In this document: in pieces, positions 32,904-40,659 of the stretch
How positions within the stretch are numbered: position 1 is the first letter of the stretch
Layout: each line of letters begins with the position of its first letter
DNA from: Bog-473 sp963787485
GTDB taxonomy: Bacteria; Actinomycetota; Acidimicrobiia; Acidimicrobiales; RAAP-2
Length of the DNA stretch: 64,000 nt
Assembly (NCBI GenBank): GCA_963787485.1
Contig: CAWBDF010000002.1
Coordinates: forward strand, 62,001-126,000
Reading direction: 5' to 3'
Program-made: the position numbers and the translations under genes
Notes under the pieces: model-generated
The model's input: only the letters and a program-made list of their open reading frames with translations
Database searches by the model: none
What the model was told of the DNA's origin: nothing

Positions 32904-34150
32904 GTGTCCGACCCCCAGACGAACGTCATGGCGCCGACGGTGACCTCGTCGCCCTCACGCACACCGGCACGCGCCAGCGCCCGGTCGACCCCCAGGCGCC
33001 GCAACCGGCGCGCCGCCTCGGCCTGGGCCCCGCTGTCGGTGAGGTCCGAGAACGCCACGGCACGCTCGGCGGCCCGGCCGACCACGGTCCAGGCCCGCGG
33101 CCCGGCGGCCACGACATCCACCCCTTCGGGTGCCGGGCGGTGCACCACCACCTCGGGCGACGACAGCGCGGCCTCGGCCTGGCGCGCCTGGTCCACCAGG
33201 CCACCCAGCCGTGCGACCGCCACCCCCACGCCGGCCCCCGTGGCGGCCGAGAGGGTCAGGTCGCACACCGACTCGTCATCGACGCCGACGTCCGCCTTGC
33301 TGCCCACCACCAAGCGCGGGCGCTCGAGTAGCTCGGGCCGGTAGGACCCGAGCTCGGAGAGCAGGATCCGCAGCTGACCCGAAGGGTGGTCACCGCCGAG
33401 GGTCGGTGCGCCCAAGTCGAGGAGGACGACCAGGACACGGGCCCGCTCAATGTGGCGGAGGAACTGGTGCCCGAGCCCCTTGCCCCCGGCGGCCCCCTCG
33501 ACGAGCCCGGGGATGTCGGCCATGACGAAGTCGTAGCCGTCGCCGCGCACCACGCCGAGATGCGGCACCAGCGTCGTGAACGGATAGTCGGCGATCTTGG
33601 GCTTGGCCGCCGACACCGTCGAGATGAGCGTCGACTTGCCCGCGTTGGGGAACCCCACCAACGCCACGTCGGCCATGAGCTTGAGCTCCATGTCGAGCCA
33701 CCGTTCCTGGCCGCGCTCGCCCTGCTCGGCAAAGGCAGGCGCCCGGCGGCGGTTGGAGAGGAACCGCGCGTTGCCCCGCCCGCCTTGACCCCCTTCGGCG
33801 GCCAGGAACCGCGCGCCGGGATGGTCCAGGTCGCAGATGACGGCGCCCCCGCGGTCTCGCAGCACCGTCCCCACGGGAACCGGGACCTCCAGGTCTCGCC
33901 CCCGGGCGCCATGGCGCCTGGACCCCGACCCGTGGACTCCGTCGGTGGCCCGACGAAACGGGTGGTCTCGGAAACCGAGGAGCGAGGCTTCGTTGACCGA
34001 CGCCACCAGCCAGACGTCGCCCCCGTGCCCCCCGTCGCCTCCGTCGGGGCCACCCCTGTCGACATGGGCCTCGCGGCGCCACGACACCGCTCCGGCACCT
34101 CCGTCGCCGGCGCGCGCGTGCAGCTGGGCCTGGTCGACGAACCCCGGCAT
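32900..34150 (-). CDS. obgE: GTPase ObgE/CgtA
   Basis: An essential ribosome-associated GTPase. The glycine-rich Obg fold (about 1-158) shows GDGGAGAVSWRREAHVDRGGPDGGDGGHGGDV. The G domain (about 160-335) has GFPNAGKST (G1), DIPGLVEGA (G3), and a G4 region VVGSKADV in place of NKxD. A C-terminal OCT-like domain ends VWGSDT. The G4 Ser (SKAD) is a small deviation from the usual NKxD/NKID. The ATG at 34150 lies 10 bp after the amidohydrolase stop. rplU-rpmA, normally next upstream, are 3.5 kb away here. Confidence 0.95.
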   Translation of the reverse strand: MPGFVDQAQLHARAGDGGAGAVSWRREAHVDRGGPDGGDGGHGGDVWLVASVNEASLLGFRDHPFRRATDGVHGSGSRRHGARGRDLEVPVPVGTVLRDRGGAVICDLDHPGARFLAAEGGQGGRGNARFLSNRRRAPAFAEQGERGQERWLDMELKLMADVALVGFPNAGKSTLISTVSAAKPKIADYPFTTLVPHLGVVRGDGYDFVMADIPGLVEGAAGGKGLGHQFLRHIERARVLVVLLDLGAPTLGGDHPSGQLRILLSELGSYRPELLERPRLVVGSKADVGVDDESVCDLTLSAATGAGVGVAVARLGGLVDQARQAEAALSSPEVVVHRPAPEGVDVVAAGPRAWTVVGRAAERAVAFSDLTDSGAQAEAARRLRRLGVDRALARAGVREGDEVTVGAMTFVWGSDT

Positions 34151-34160
34151 GGCGGAAAGG

Positions 34161-35486
34161 CTACGAGGCGAGGAGTCGGCGGGCGCGCCCGGCCACCTCG
34201 GCACGTGCCCGCTCGTCGTCAATCCGGGTACAGCGGCCGGAGGCGACCACATGGGCCCCGCCCACCCACACGTCGGTCACGAGATAGCCCGCGCCGGCCC
34301 ACACCAGGTGCCCGAGAAGCTCGGTGTGGGTCACCGCCGGCACGAATCGCGCGTCATCGGTGCGCAGCCGGATCACGTCGGCCGGCCGGCCGGGCTCGAG
34401 CGCGCCCACGTCGAGACCGAGCGCCTCGGCGCCTCCGCGGGTGGCCAGGCGAAGCGCCGCCGGAGAGCTGACCGCTTCGGGGTCTGACGCCTGCGCCCGA
34501 GCAAAGAGCGCCGCCAGGCGCATCTCGTCCCACAGGTGCAGGTCGTCGTTGGACGCCGGTCCGTCGGTCCCGAGGCCGACCCGCACCCCGCGCTCCAAGA
34601 GCGCGCCCAGGGGGGCGATCCCGGCCCCCAACTTGCCGTTGGAACCCGGACAATGGGCCACCGCGACGTCGTGCTCGGCCAAGACCGCCAGGTCGTGCTC
34701 GTCGAGCCACACGGCATGGGCGGCCAGCACCCGCCCGTCGAAGGCTCCCACGGAGGCCAGGAGGTCCGGGGTGCTCATGCCGTAGCGCTCACGCACCAGG
34801 GCGCACTCGGCCTCGGTCTCGCAGAGATGGATCTGCAAGAGGGCGTGGCGACATCGCGCTTCGGACGCGATGGCCTCCAAGCCCTCCGGCGGCACGCTGT
34901 AGGCGGCGTGCGGACCGAACCCCACGTCGACCAGGTGGCTCGGTGTCCCCGCTTCGGCGCGCCCGGACGAGTCGAAGAGCGCACAGGCCTCGGCCAGCAG
35001 CTCCTCCCAGGAGTTGCCCGGAGCCGATCCCGGGATCTCGAAGATGCCGGGCGTGTAGACGGCGCGGATGCCGGCGTCGGCCAGTGCCTGCATCACCGGC
35101 GCGGGATGCCGGTACTGCTCACACGTGGTCGTCACTCCGTTGCCCAGGAGCTCGGCGGCGCCGAGAACCATGCCCCAGTACACGTCTTCGTCGGTGAGCC
35201 TGGCCTCGCGCGGCCACACCGACTCGGTGAGCCAGCGGTCGAGCGGCAGCCCGTCGCCGGCGCTGCGCACGAGCGTCATGGGCGAGTGCCCATGGCAGTT
35301 GACCAGCCCGGGCATCACAATGCCCCCGAGAGCGCGCACGTCGGTCCCCGGTGCAGCGGGAACCTGACGCGGGTCGCCGACCCACGAGATGATGCCGTCA
35401 TCTCCGAACTCCACCGCGCCGGGCACCAGCACCGTGCCCGCGTCGTCGACGGTGAACACGGCGTCGGCCTCGAGGCGGAGCGTCAC
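34161..35486 (-). CDS. amidohydrolase, MTA/SAH deaminase-like
   Basis: The 441-residue enzyme is of the metal-dependent amidohydrolase superfamily, with the layout of 5'-methylthioadenosine/S-adenosylhomocysteine deaminases and chlorohydrolases. Metal ligands are visible in VNCHGHSPM (HxH), LLQIHLCETE, HAVWLDEHDLAVL and GLGTDGPASNDDLHLWDEM. A composite N- and C-terminal beta domain frames the barrel. It lies 7 bp downstream of the DtxR-like gene. A purine nucleoside phosphorylase is divergent beyond that, which supports a role in nucleoside salvage. Guanine or other deaminases of the same family remain possible. Confidence 0.82.
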   Translation of the reverse strand: MTLRLEADAVFTVDDAGTVLVPGAVEFGDDGIISWVGDPRQVPAAPGTDVRALGGIVMPGLVNCHGHSPMTLVRSAGDGLPLDRWLTESVWPREARLTDEDVYWGMVLGAAELLGNGVTTTCEQYRHPAPVMQALADAGIRAVYTPGIFEIPGSAPGNSWEELLAEACALFDSSGRAEAGTPSHLVDVGFGPHAAYSVPPEGLEAIASEARCRHALLQIHLCETEAECALVRERYGMSTPDLLASVGAFDGRVLAAHAVWLDEHDLAVLAEHDVAVAHCPGSNGKLGAGIAPLGALLERGVRVGLGTDGPASNDDLHLWDEMRLAALFARAQASDPEAVSSPAALRLATRGGAEALGLDVGALEPGRPADVIRLRTDDARFVPAVTHTELLGHLVWAGAGYLVTDVWVGGAHVVASGRCTRIDDERARAEVAGRARRLLAS

Positions 35487-35493
35487 GGACTCG

Positions 35494-36240
35494 TCAAGGG
35501 GCGACGACGAAGAGTCGGTCCGAGAGGTGGCGCGGGACGTGGATAGCCGGCGACTCGCCTTCCTCCACCGTGACCACGATGTTGCCTTCTTCGTCCCGCC
35601 CCCCGACGCGGGCCACCGCCCCGGGGATGAAGCCGCTCCGGTCGAGAAGGGCCAGTGAGGTCAGGTGCCCCTCGACCTCCTCGCTGATGCGAAGGAGCCG
35701 CACCCGCTCACCCTCGGAGACATCGGCCAGCGGCCGGGTGGCCGGGCTCTGCACCGACGTGTGCGATCCGGGGATCGGATTGCCGTGAGGACAGGTGGCG
35801 GGATCCCCGAGCAGTTCCACCAGCCGGGCCTCCACGTCGTCGGAGATGACGTGCTCCCACCGTCCAGCTTCGCGATGCACCTTGTGCCATTCCAGCCCGA
35901 TCACGTCGACCAGGAGACGCTCGGCCAGGCGGTGCTTGCGCACGACGCGTTCGGCCAGGGCCCGCCCGCTGTCGGTCAGCGAGAGCAGTCGGCCCTTCCG
36001 AGTCACATAGCCCTCTTCGAGCAGACGTTCGAGCATTTCGGAGACCGAGGGGGCGGAACGTCCCAAACGCTCGGCGATGCGGGCCTGAATGACCGGTACG
36101 CCCTCCTCGCCGAGGGCCAACATCGTCTCGAGGTACTCCTCGACGGGAGGGTGGTACTCCTGGGGAGTTCGGGCACGCGCCGCAGAGCCGCGCTCAGGCA
36201 CGGTCTGGGCGCCGTGAAGTCGCGGAGGCATTGGGGCCAT
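35494..36240 (-). CDS. DtxR/MntR family metal-dependent regulator
   Basis: The 248-residue regulator has an N-terminal winged helix (about 28-90: EEYLETMLALGEEGVPVIQARIAERLGRSAPSVSEMLERLLEEGYV). The dimerisation/metal domain follows (about 90-165: HRLAERLLVDVIGLEWHKVHREAGRWEHVISDDVEARL, then CPHGNPIP), and a C-terminal SH3/FeoA-like domain (about 170-248) completes it. Metal-binding positions of the DtxR type (E/H in RLAERLLVDVIGLEWHKVHREAGRWEH) are present. The 25-residue leader before the HTH is extra. It is co-directional with the deaminase. No iron or manganese transport gene is nearby. The start codon lies inside one arm of a long inverted repeat. Confidence 0.88.
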   Translation of the reverse strand: MAPMPPRLHGAQTVPERGSAARARTPQEYHPPVEEYLETMLALGEEGVPVIQARIAERLGRSAPSVSEMLERLLEEGYVTRKGRLLSLTDSGRALAERVVRKHRLAERLLVDVIGLEWHKVHREAGRWEHVISDDVEARLVELLGDPATCPHGNPIPGSHTSVQSPATRPLADVSEGERVRLLRISEEVEGHLTSLALLDRSGFIPGAVARVGGRDEEGNIVVTVEEGESPAIHVPRHLSDRLFVVAP

Positions 36241-36331
36241 GGTAGGCGCCCAAGCCTCGGGCCCCCGCCCCGGACGTCGGCACCGACGGCGGTCCCGGCA
36301 TCCGCCTCCGACGGAGACCGACGCCTACCAT
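36239..36331. promoter_or_regulatory. 10-bp inverted repeat spanning the DtxR-PNP divergent gap
   Basis: ATGGTAGGCG at 36239-36248 and CGCCTACCAT at 36322-36331 are perfect reverse complements, 73 bp apart. The left arm overlaps the start codon of the DtxR-like gene. The right arm ends 8 bp before the ATG of the phosphorylase gene. Symmetric placement at both ends of a divergent gap suggests an operator pair, possibly for the DtxR-like protein itself. That is inference. Confidence 0.45.
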
Positions 36332-36339
36332 CGGTCGAC

Positions 36340-37155
36340 ATGGAGGATGTGGCGGAACGTGCGGCGCACAGCGCGCGGGAGCTGGCTCTCGGGCTGGGGA
36401 CCGACCGTCACGACGTCCTCGTGGTCTTGGGCAGCGGGCTGTCCGGAACCGCCGAGCTCCTGGCTGGTGGCGCCGATCCCCTCCCGCTCGACACCCTTCC
36501 GTTCTTCCCGCCCTATACGGCGGGCGGGCACCGCTCCCACGGATGGTCGGTGGACGTCGCCGGCCGGCGGGCCCTGATCCTCGGAGGCCGCTGCCATCTC
36601 TACGAGGGACGCACGCCGGCCGAGGTGGTGCATCCGGTGCGCACCGGCATCGCGGCCGGCTGCTCGACCGTGGTCTTGACCGCGGCGGTCGGTGGCATCC
36701 GTGACGACCTGATTCCGGGGTCTTTGATGGTCGTGGAGGACCACCTCAACCTGACGGGTCGCAGCCCGTTGCAGGGGCTCGACTTCGTGGACATGGTCGG
36801 CGCCTACGCGCCCCGACTGCGCGCCATGGCCATGTCCGCCGCGACGGTGAGCCCTGCGCTGCCGCTGGCGCCTCACCCGGGGGTGTACGCCCAGCTGCCC
36901 GGACCGCAATTCGAGACCCCAGCCGAGATCCGCATGCTGCGCACCCTGGGTGCGGACGTGGTGGGGATGTCGATGGCCCTCGAGTGCATCGCCGCCCGCT
37001 CGGCGGGGGCCGACGTGCTCGGGCTGGCCCTGGTCACCAACCTCGCCGCGTCGGAGTCCTCGCCGGTCGCCCTGGCCGAGGTCGTCGAGGTGGGTCGCAC
37101 CGCGGCACCCTCCGTGGCCGCCGTGGTGCGTCACGTCATAGGCTCGGTCCCGTGA
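36340..37155 (+). CDS. purine nucleoside phosphorylase, trimeric type
   Basis: The enzyme splits purine nucleosides with phosphate for salvage. The 271-residue protein belongs to the PNP/MTAP trimeric family. It has VVLGSGLSGTAELL (phosphate loop), FPPYTAGGHRSHGW, GGRCHLYEGRTPAEVVHPVR and VLTAAVGGIR. VVEDHLNLTGRSPLQG, VYAQLPGPQFETPAEIRMLRTLGADVVGMSMALE and LALVTNLAA complete the pattern. The phosphorylase is divergent from the DtxR-deaminase pair, and its stop overlaps the next gene by 3 bp. A deaminase plus a phosphorylase would convert methylthioadenosine or adenosine through inosine-type products. Confidence 0.92.
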   Translation: MEDVAERAAHSARELALGLGTDRHDVLVVLGSGLSGTAELLAGGADPLPLDTLPFFPPYTAGGHRSHGWSVDVAGRRALILGGRCHLYEGRTPAEVVHPVRTGIAAGCSTVVLTAAVGGIRDDLIPGSLMVVEDHLNLTGRSPLQGLDFVDMVGAYAPRLRAMAMSAATVSPALPLAPHPGVYAQLPGPQFETPAEIRMLRTLGADVVGMSMALECIAARSAGADVLGLALVTNLAASESSPVALAEVVEVGRTAAPSVAAVVRHVIGSVP

Positions 37156-37565
37156 CAACCGTGCCGTCTGTGCCGACCCTGAAATCCGTGGCGCCCCTGA
37201 CTCCGGTGGGCGTCGATCACGTCGCCGTCATCGTCCCCGACGTCCCGGCCGCGCTCGAGTTCTACGTCGGCCAGCTCGGACTGGTGCCCAACGACACCCG
37301 TCCGGACTTCGGGATCCCCGGCGCCTGGCTCGATACCGCGAGCGGGCAACAAGTGCACCTGGTGGGGGGCGAGGTCAGCGAGGATACTCCCCGGTCCCTC
37401 CGGCACTTCGCCTTGGCCTACGAGGACCTCGACTTCGTGGTGGCCGGGCTCCGCGCCCTCGGGCTCCAGGTCTCGGACCCCGTCGAGGTGGGCGACACGG
37501 GGCGGCGCCAAGCCGTGACGAAGGACCCCTGGGGAAACGGGATCGAACTGCACCAGCGACCCTGA
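37152..37565 (+). CDS. VOC family protein (glyoxalase/methylmalonyl-CoA epimerase-like)
   Basis: The 137-residue protein has the vicinal-oxygen-chelate fold. HVAVIVPDVPAALEFYVGQLGLV holds the first metal His. VHLVG, LRHFALAYEDLDFVVAGLRALG and the closing DPWGNGIELHQ with the last Glu ligand are also seen. The GTG at 37152 overlaps the phosphorylase stop (GTGA). The 20-residue lead-in before the fold is Val/Pro/Thr-rich. The substrate is unknown; methylmalonyl-CoA epimerase is one option, but a general glyoxalase-type protein is safer. Confidence 0.8.
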   Translation: MTTVPSVPTLKSVAPLTPVGVDHVAVIVPDVPAALEFYVGQLGLVPNDTRPDFGIPGAWLDTASGQQVHLVGGEVSEDTPRSLRHFALAYEDLDFVVAGLRALGLQVSDPVEVGDTGRRQAVTKDPWGNGIELHQRP

Positions 37566-37606
37566 GGGAACGGTTCGATGGAGCCGCCCGCGGCCCGGGC
37601 CAGGTC

Positions 37607-37858
37607 CTACGCGGTGACGACGTCGATGTGCTTGCGACCCCGGCGTTCGCCGAACTTCACGACACCGTCGGCGGTGGCGAACAGGGTGTCGTCGCCGCCA
37701 CGGCCCACGTTGGTGCCCGGATAGAACTTCGTGCCTCGCTGACGCACCAGGATGGATCCGGCGGAGACGGCCGCGCCGTCGAACCTCTTGACACCGAGGC
37801 GCTGAGCCGCCGAGTCGCGGCCGTTGCGGGTGGACCCGCCACCTTTGGTCTTGGACAT
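37607..37858 (-). CDS. rpmA: 50S ribosomal protein L27
   Basis: L27 reaches toward the peptidyl-transferase centre. The 83-residue protein starts MSKTKGGGSTRNGRDS and shows QRLGVKRFDG, SAGSILVRQRGTKFYPGTNVGRGGDDTLFA, all typical. A clear AGGAG precedes the ATG at 37858. It lies 14 bp downstream of rplU. obgE, its normal downstream neighbour, is displaced by the nucleoside-salvage genes. Confidence 0.97.
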   Translation of the reverse strand: MSKTKGGGSTRNGRDSAAQRLGVKRFDGAAVSAGSILVRQRGTKFYPGTNVGRGGDDTLFATADGVVKFGERRGRKHIDVVTA

Positions 37859-37872
37859 GTCGAACTCCTGTG

Positions 37873-38187
37873 TCAGCCGGCCGCCGTGATGGCGGTGATC
37901 TCCAACGTCGCGTAATGCTGGCGGTGGCCCCACCGGCGCCGCTGGTTGCTCTTGGACTTGTAGGTCATGGCGTTGATTTTGGGGCCCGCCTCGGTACCTA
38001 CGACCTTGGCCCTCACGGAGGCCCCCGCCAGCTGCTCGGGGGTGGCCAGAACTGTCTCTCCGTCGACGATCAGCACCGGGTCGAGCGCCACCTCGGCGCC
38101 CACGGGCTCTCCGAGCAGCTCGACCCGGACACGCTCGCCCTCGGCCACGCGCTCCTGTTTCCCACCGGACTTGATCACGGCATACAT
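37873..38187 (-). CDS. rplU: 50S ribosomal protein L21
   Basis: A large-subunit protein binding 23S rRNA. The 104 residues include the start MYAVIKSGGKQERV, VELLG..VALDPVLIVDG, VRAKVVGTEAGPKINAMTYKSKSNQRRRWGHRQHYATLEI. The ATG at 38187 gives the exact family N-terminus. A possible -10 box TAGGAT at 38203-38198 lies 10 bp upstream, so it may have its own start in addition to read-through from the RNase gene 83 bp away. Confidence 0.97.
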   Translation of the reverse strand: MYAVIKSGGKQERVAEGERVRVELLGEPVGAEVALDPVLIVDGETVLATPEQLAGASVRAKVVGTEAGPKINAMTYKSKSNQRRRWGHRQHYATLEITAITAAG

Positions 38188-38197
38188 AAGGGCGGAG

Positions 38198-38203
38198 ATC
38201 CTA
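38198..38203 (-). promoter_or_regulatory. possible -10 box before rplU
   Basis: TAGGAT on the minus strand fits TANNNT and ends 10 bp before the rplU ATG, which implies a leader of only a few bases. No clear -35 is seen at the right distance. Many actinobacterial transcripts are leaderless or nearly so. Confidence 0.3.
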
Positions 38204-38270
38204 GCGCACGGCCGCGAGGCTTCCCGGTGCGCCTGTTCTCCTGTACGGCTGGGTGCGCAGAGGACCGGGC

Positions 38271-39887
38271 TCAGCGCAGGACCGAGTCGTCGAGGGTGAC
38301 CCCGCGACCGCCGCAGACGGTGCACTCAGTGGAGAGGGTCTCGAGCAGGCCCTCGGAGATCCGCTTGCGGGTCATCTCCACGAGTCCCAGCTCGGAGATG
38401 TCGAAGACCTGCGTCCGAGTCTTGTCCCGAGCCAGAGCGGCCCGCAGGGCGGCCGCCACCTTGTCCCGGTTCTCCCTGACCTCCATGTCGATGAAGTCGA
38501 TGACGATGATCCCCCCGATGTCGCGGAGCCGCAGCTGCCTGGCCACTTCCTCGGCCGCCTCGAGGTTGTTGCGGTAGACGGTCTCCTCGAGGTTGGTCCG
38601 GCCCACGTTCTTGCCCGTGTTGACGTCAATGACCGTCAGCGCTTCGGTGCGCTCAATGATGAGCGATCCTCCCGAGGGCAGCCAGACCTTGCGGTCGAGC
38701 GCTTTGTGGAGCTGCTCGTGGATGTGGTAGCGCTCGAAGATGGGGAGACCCTCGGCCTCGCTGTCGTAGTACTCGACCCGGTCGACCAGCTCGGGGCTCA
38801 CGGCCTGGACGTAGTCGCGCACCTGCTCGAAGAGGGCCATTTCGTCGATGACCACGCCCCGGTACTCCCCGTTGAGCTCTTCGCGCAGGATCCGCACCGC
38901 CAGATCGGGTTCACGGTACAAGAGCCCCGGCGCGTCGGAGCGAGTGGCCTCCGTCTCGATCGCCTTCCACTGTTCGAGCAGGGAGGTGATGTCACGGCGA
39001 AGCTCGTCGGCGGACGCTCCTTCGGCCGCTGTCCGCACGATCATCCCGTGGCCGGCCGGCTTGACGTCGTCGATGATGCGTCGCAACCGCCGGCGCTCGT
39101 TGTCCCCCAGTCGCTTGGAGATCCCGAAGGCGCTCGAGTTGGGCACCAGCACGGCGAAGCGACCCGGCAGGGAGACCTCCTGGGTCAGCCGGGCCCCCTT
39201 GGCACCGATCGGGTTCTTGGTGACCTGGCACAGGATCGTCTGCCCAGCCTTGAGCACGTCCTCGATGCGGGGCTGCTGGGACGAGCCCCCCTCGATGTCG
39301 TCCCGGTCGTACCGCACGTCGCCGCGGTAGAGCACGGCGTTCTTGGGAATGCCGATGTCCACGAACGCCGCCTCCATCCCGGGCAGGACGTTCTGGATCC
39401 GGCCTCGGTACACGTTGCCGTCAATCTGAGTGGAGTCGTCGGCTGCCCGCGAGACGTAGTGCTCGACGAGCGATCGGCCCTCCAGCATGGCGATCTGGGT
39501 CATGTGGGGTTGGACGTGCACGCAGACCAGATACCGGCCGACCTGCTTGGAACGGCGGTCCGGCCCGGCCCGACGTCGGGTGCGGGATCGCTTCGTCGAG
39601 GCCCCTCCGCCGGTTCGCTCCTCGGTGGTCTCCTCGGACCCGGCCGACCTGTCCGCCGGCGGGGCGGACCCAGTCGACCTGTCCGCCGGCGCACCCGGCC
39701 GCACGAGCGGAACCACGGGTGCGGCAGGCGCCGGCGCCGGGGGCGGCGCCGCGGGAGCGGGACGGGTGTCCCCGATCTTGGGCTTGCGCTGAGCTGGGGG
39801 TACCGGGCGGGCCGCCGGCGGGCTAGTGCGGCCTGCTCCCTCCGGGGGGCGACCCTCCGGGGTCTCGCTGATCTCCGTCTCGGACAT
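38271..39887 (-). CDS. rng: Rne/Rng family endoribonuclease (RNase E/G)
   Basis: An endonuclease for mRNA decay and rRNA processing. The first 110 residues are Pro/Ala/Arg-rich and probably disordered. The S1 domain starts about 115-130 (YVSRAADDSTQIDGNVYRGRIQNVLPGMEAAFVDIG). The RNase H-like and DNase I-like parts follow, with the metal-binding DVNTGKN and DFIDM motifs. The zinc-link CTVCGGRG is near the end. Total length 538 lies between RNase G and RNase E. The ATG at 39887 has a strong GGAGGG site. Its 5' end overlaps the DUF2344 gene by 65 bp. Confidence 0.94.
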   Translation of the reverse strand: MSETEISETPEGRPPEGAGRTSPPAARPVPPAQRKPKIGDTRPAPAAPPPAPAPAAPVVPLVRPGAPADRSTGSAPPADRSAGSEETTEERTGGGASTKRSRTRRRAGPDRRSKQVGRYLVCVHVQPHMTQIAMLEGRSLVEHYVSRAADDSTQIDGNVYRGRIQNVLPGMEAAFVDIGIPKNAVLYRGDVRYDRDDIEGGSSQQPRIEDVLKAGQTILCQVTKNPIGAKGARLTQEVSLPGRFAVLVPNSSAFGISKRLGDNERRRLRRIIDDVKPAGHGMIVRTAAEGASADELRRDITSLLEQWKAIETEATRSDAPGLLYREPDLAVRILREELNGEYRGVVIDEMALFEQVRDYVQAVSPELVDRVEYYDSEAEGLPIFERYHIHEQLHKALDRKVWLPSGGSLIIERTEALTVIDVNTGKNVGRTNLEETVYRNNLEAAEEVARQLRLRDIGGIIVIDFIDMEVRENRDKVAAALRAALARDKTRTQVFDISELGLVEMTRKRISEGLLETLSTECTVCGGRGVTLDDSVLR

Positions 39888-40659
39888 GAGGGATGGCCCT
39901 CCTCGCGTGCTGTGCCGCGCCCGCGCCGGTCCCGGGTCCGCTCTCGGTAAGCGGCTCGAACCGCACGCCGTCGCGCTCGATCCATTGATGCGTACGGCAG
40001 GCCCGCGCCAGCACCGCTCCGGTGCCGAGGACCGTGATTAGGTCAGATGGGCGAATGCCGCGTGGGTGCGTGGCCAGCTCCGCCCAGAGTCGTCCGTTGG
40101 GGCTGGTCACGGACACTGTCCGGATGGCTGGGCGGACGTCGTCCTCGCCCTGGCGACCCTTGCGTTCTCGCCGGACGGTGAGCACGGACGCAGCGAGCAT
40201 CGTCTCGACCCGCTCCGCCAATTCCTCACCTGGCACTCCATCCACCTCCAGCTCCCAATCACATGATGCTACCTCTTGCTGGAGGGAACCCTCCGCTTCT
40301 GGCACCACCCCCGCTGCGGTGACGTCCACTCCCTCGGGCAACAGCGGGCTCAGCACGGCGGCCAGGTCGGCCAGCGACGTCTCCTCGGGCGCCGGCGGGC
40401 CCAGACGGACGTCGAGGTACTCGCCACGGGACTCGCAGCCGGTCGGCAGAGCCAGCCCGAAGCTGACCAGCGGATGGGGCACGAAGCCCTGTGAGTAGGC
40501 CACCGGCAGCCGGCTCCTCCGCAACGCACGCTCCCACATGCGGGCCACGTCCCGGTGGCTGGTGAAGCGGACCTTGCCGGCTTTGGTGAAACGCAGCCGT
40601 AGCCGGCGCTGAGCCGGCGGGGGTGCGAGAACGTCGGGGTGCGGGTGCACGGCTGTCAC
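39823..40659 (-). CDS. DUF2344 (TIGR03936 family) protein
   Basis: A 278-residue protein of the family often fused to or next to the radical-SAM protein upstream. The family core is visible: LRLRFTKAGKVRFTSHRDVARMWERALRRSRLPVAYSQGF and HPLVSFGLALPTGCESRGEYLDVRL. The GTG at 40659 overlaps the radical-SAM stop (GTGA). The last 21 codons overlap the start of rng. Its biochemical role is not known, but the constant link with a radical-SAM protein and RNase E/G suggests RNA or ribosome modification. Confidence 0.88.
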   Translation of the reverse strand: MTAVHPHPDVLAPPPAQRRLRLRFTKAGKVRFTSHRDVARMWERALRRSRLPVAYSQGFVPHPLVSFGLALPTGCESRGEYLDVRLGPPAPEETSLADLAAVLSPLLPEGVDVTAAGVVPEAEGSLQQEVASCDWELEVDGVPGEELAERVETMLAASVLTVRRERKGRQGEDDVRPAIRTVSVTSPNGRLWAELATHPRGIRPSDLITVLGTGAVLARACRTHQWIERDGVRFEPLTESGPGTGAGAAQHARRAIPHVRDGDQRDPGGSPPGGSRPH

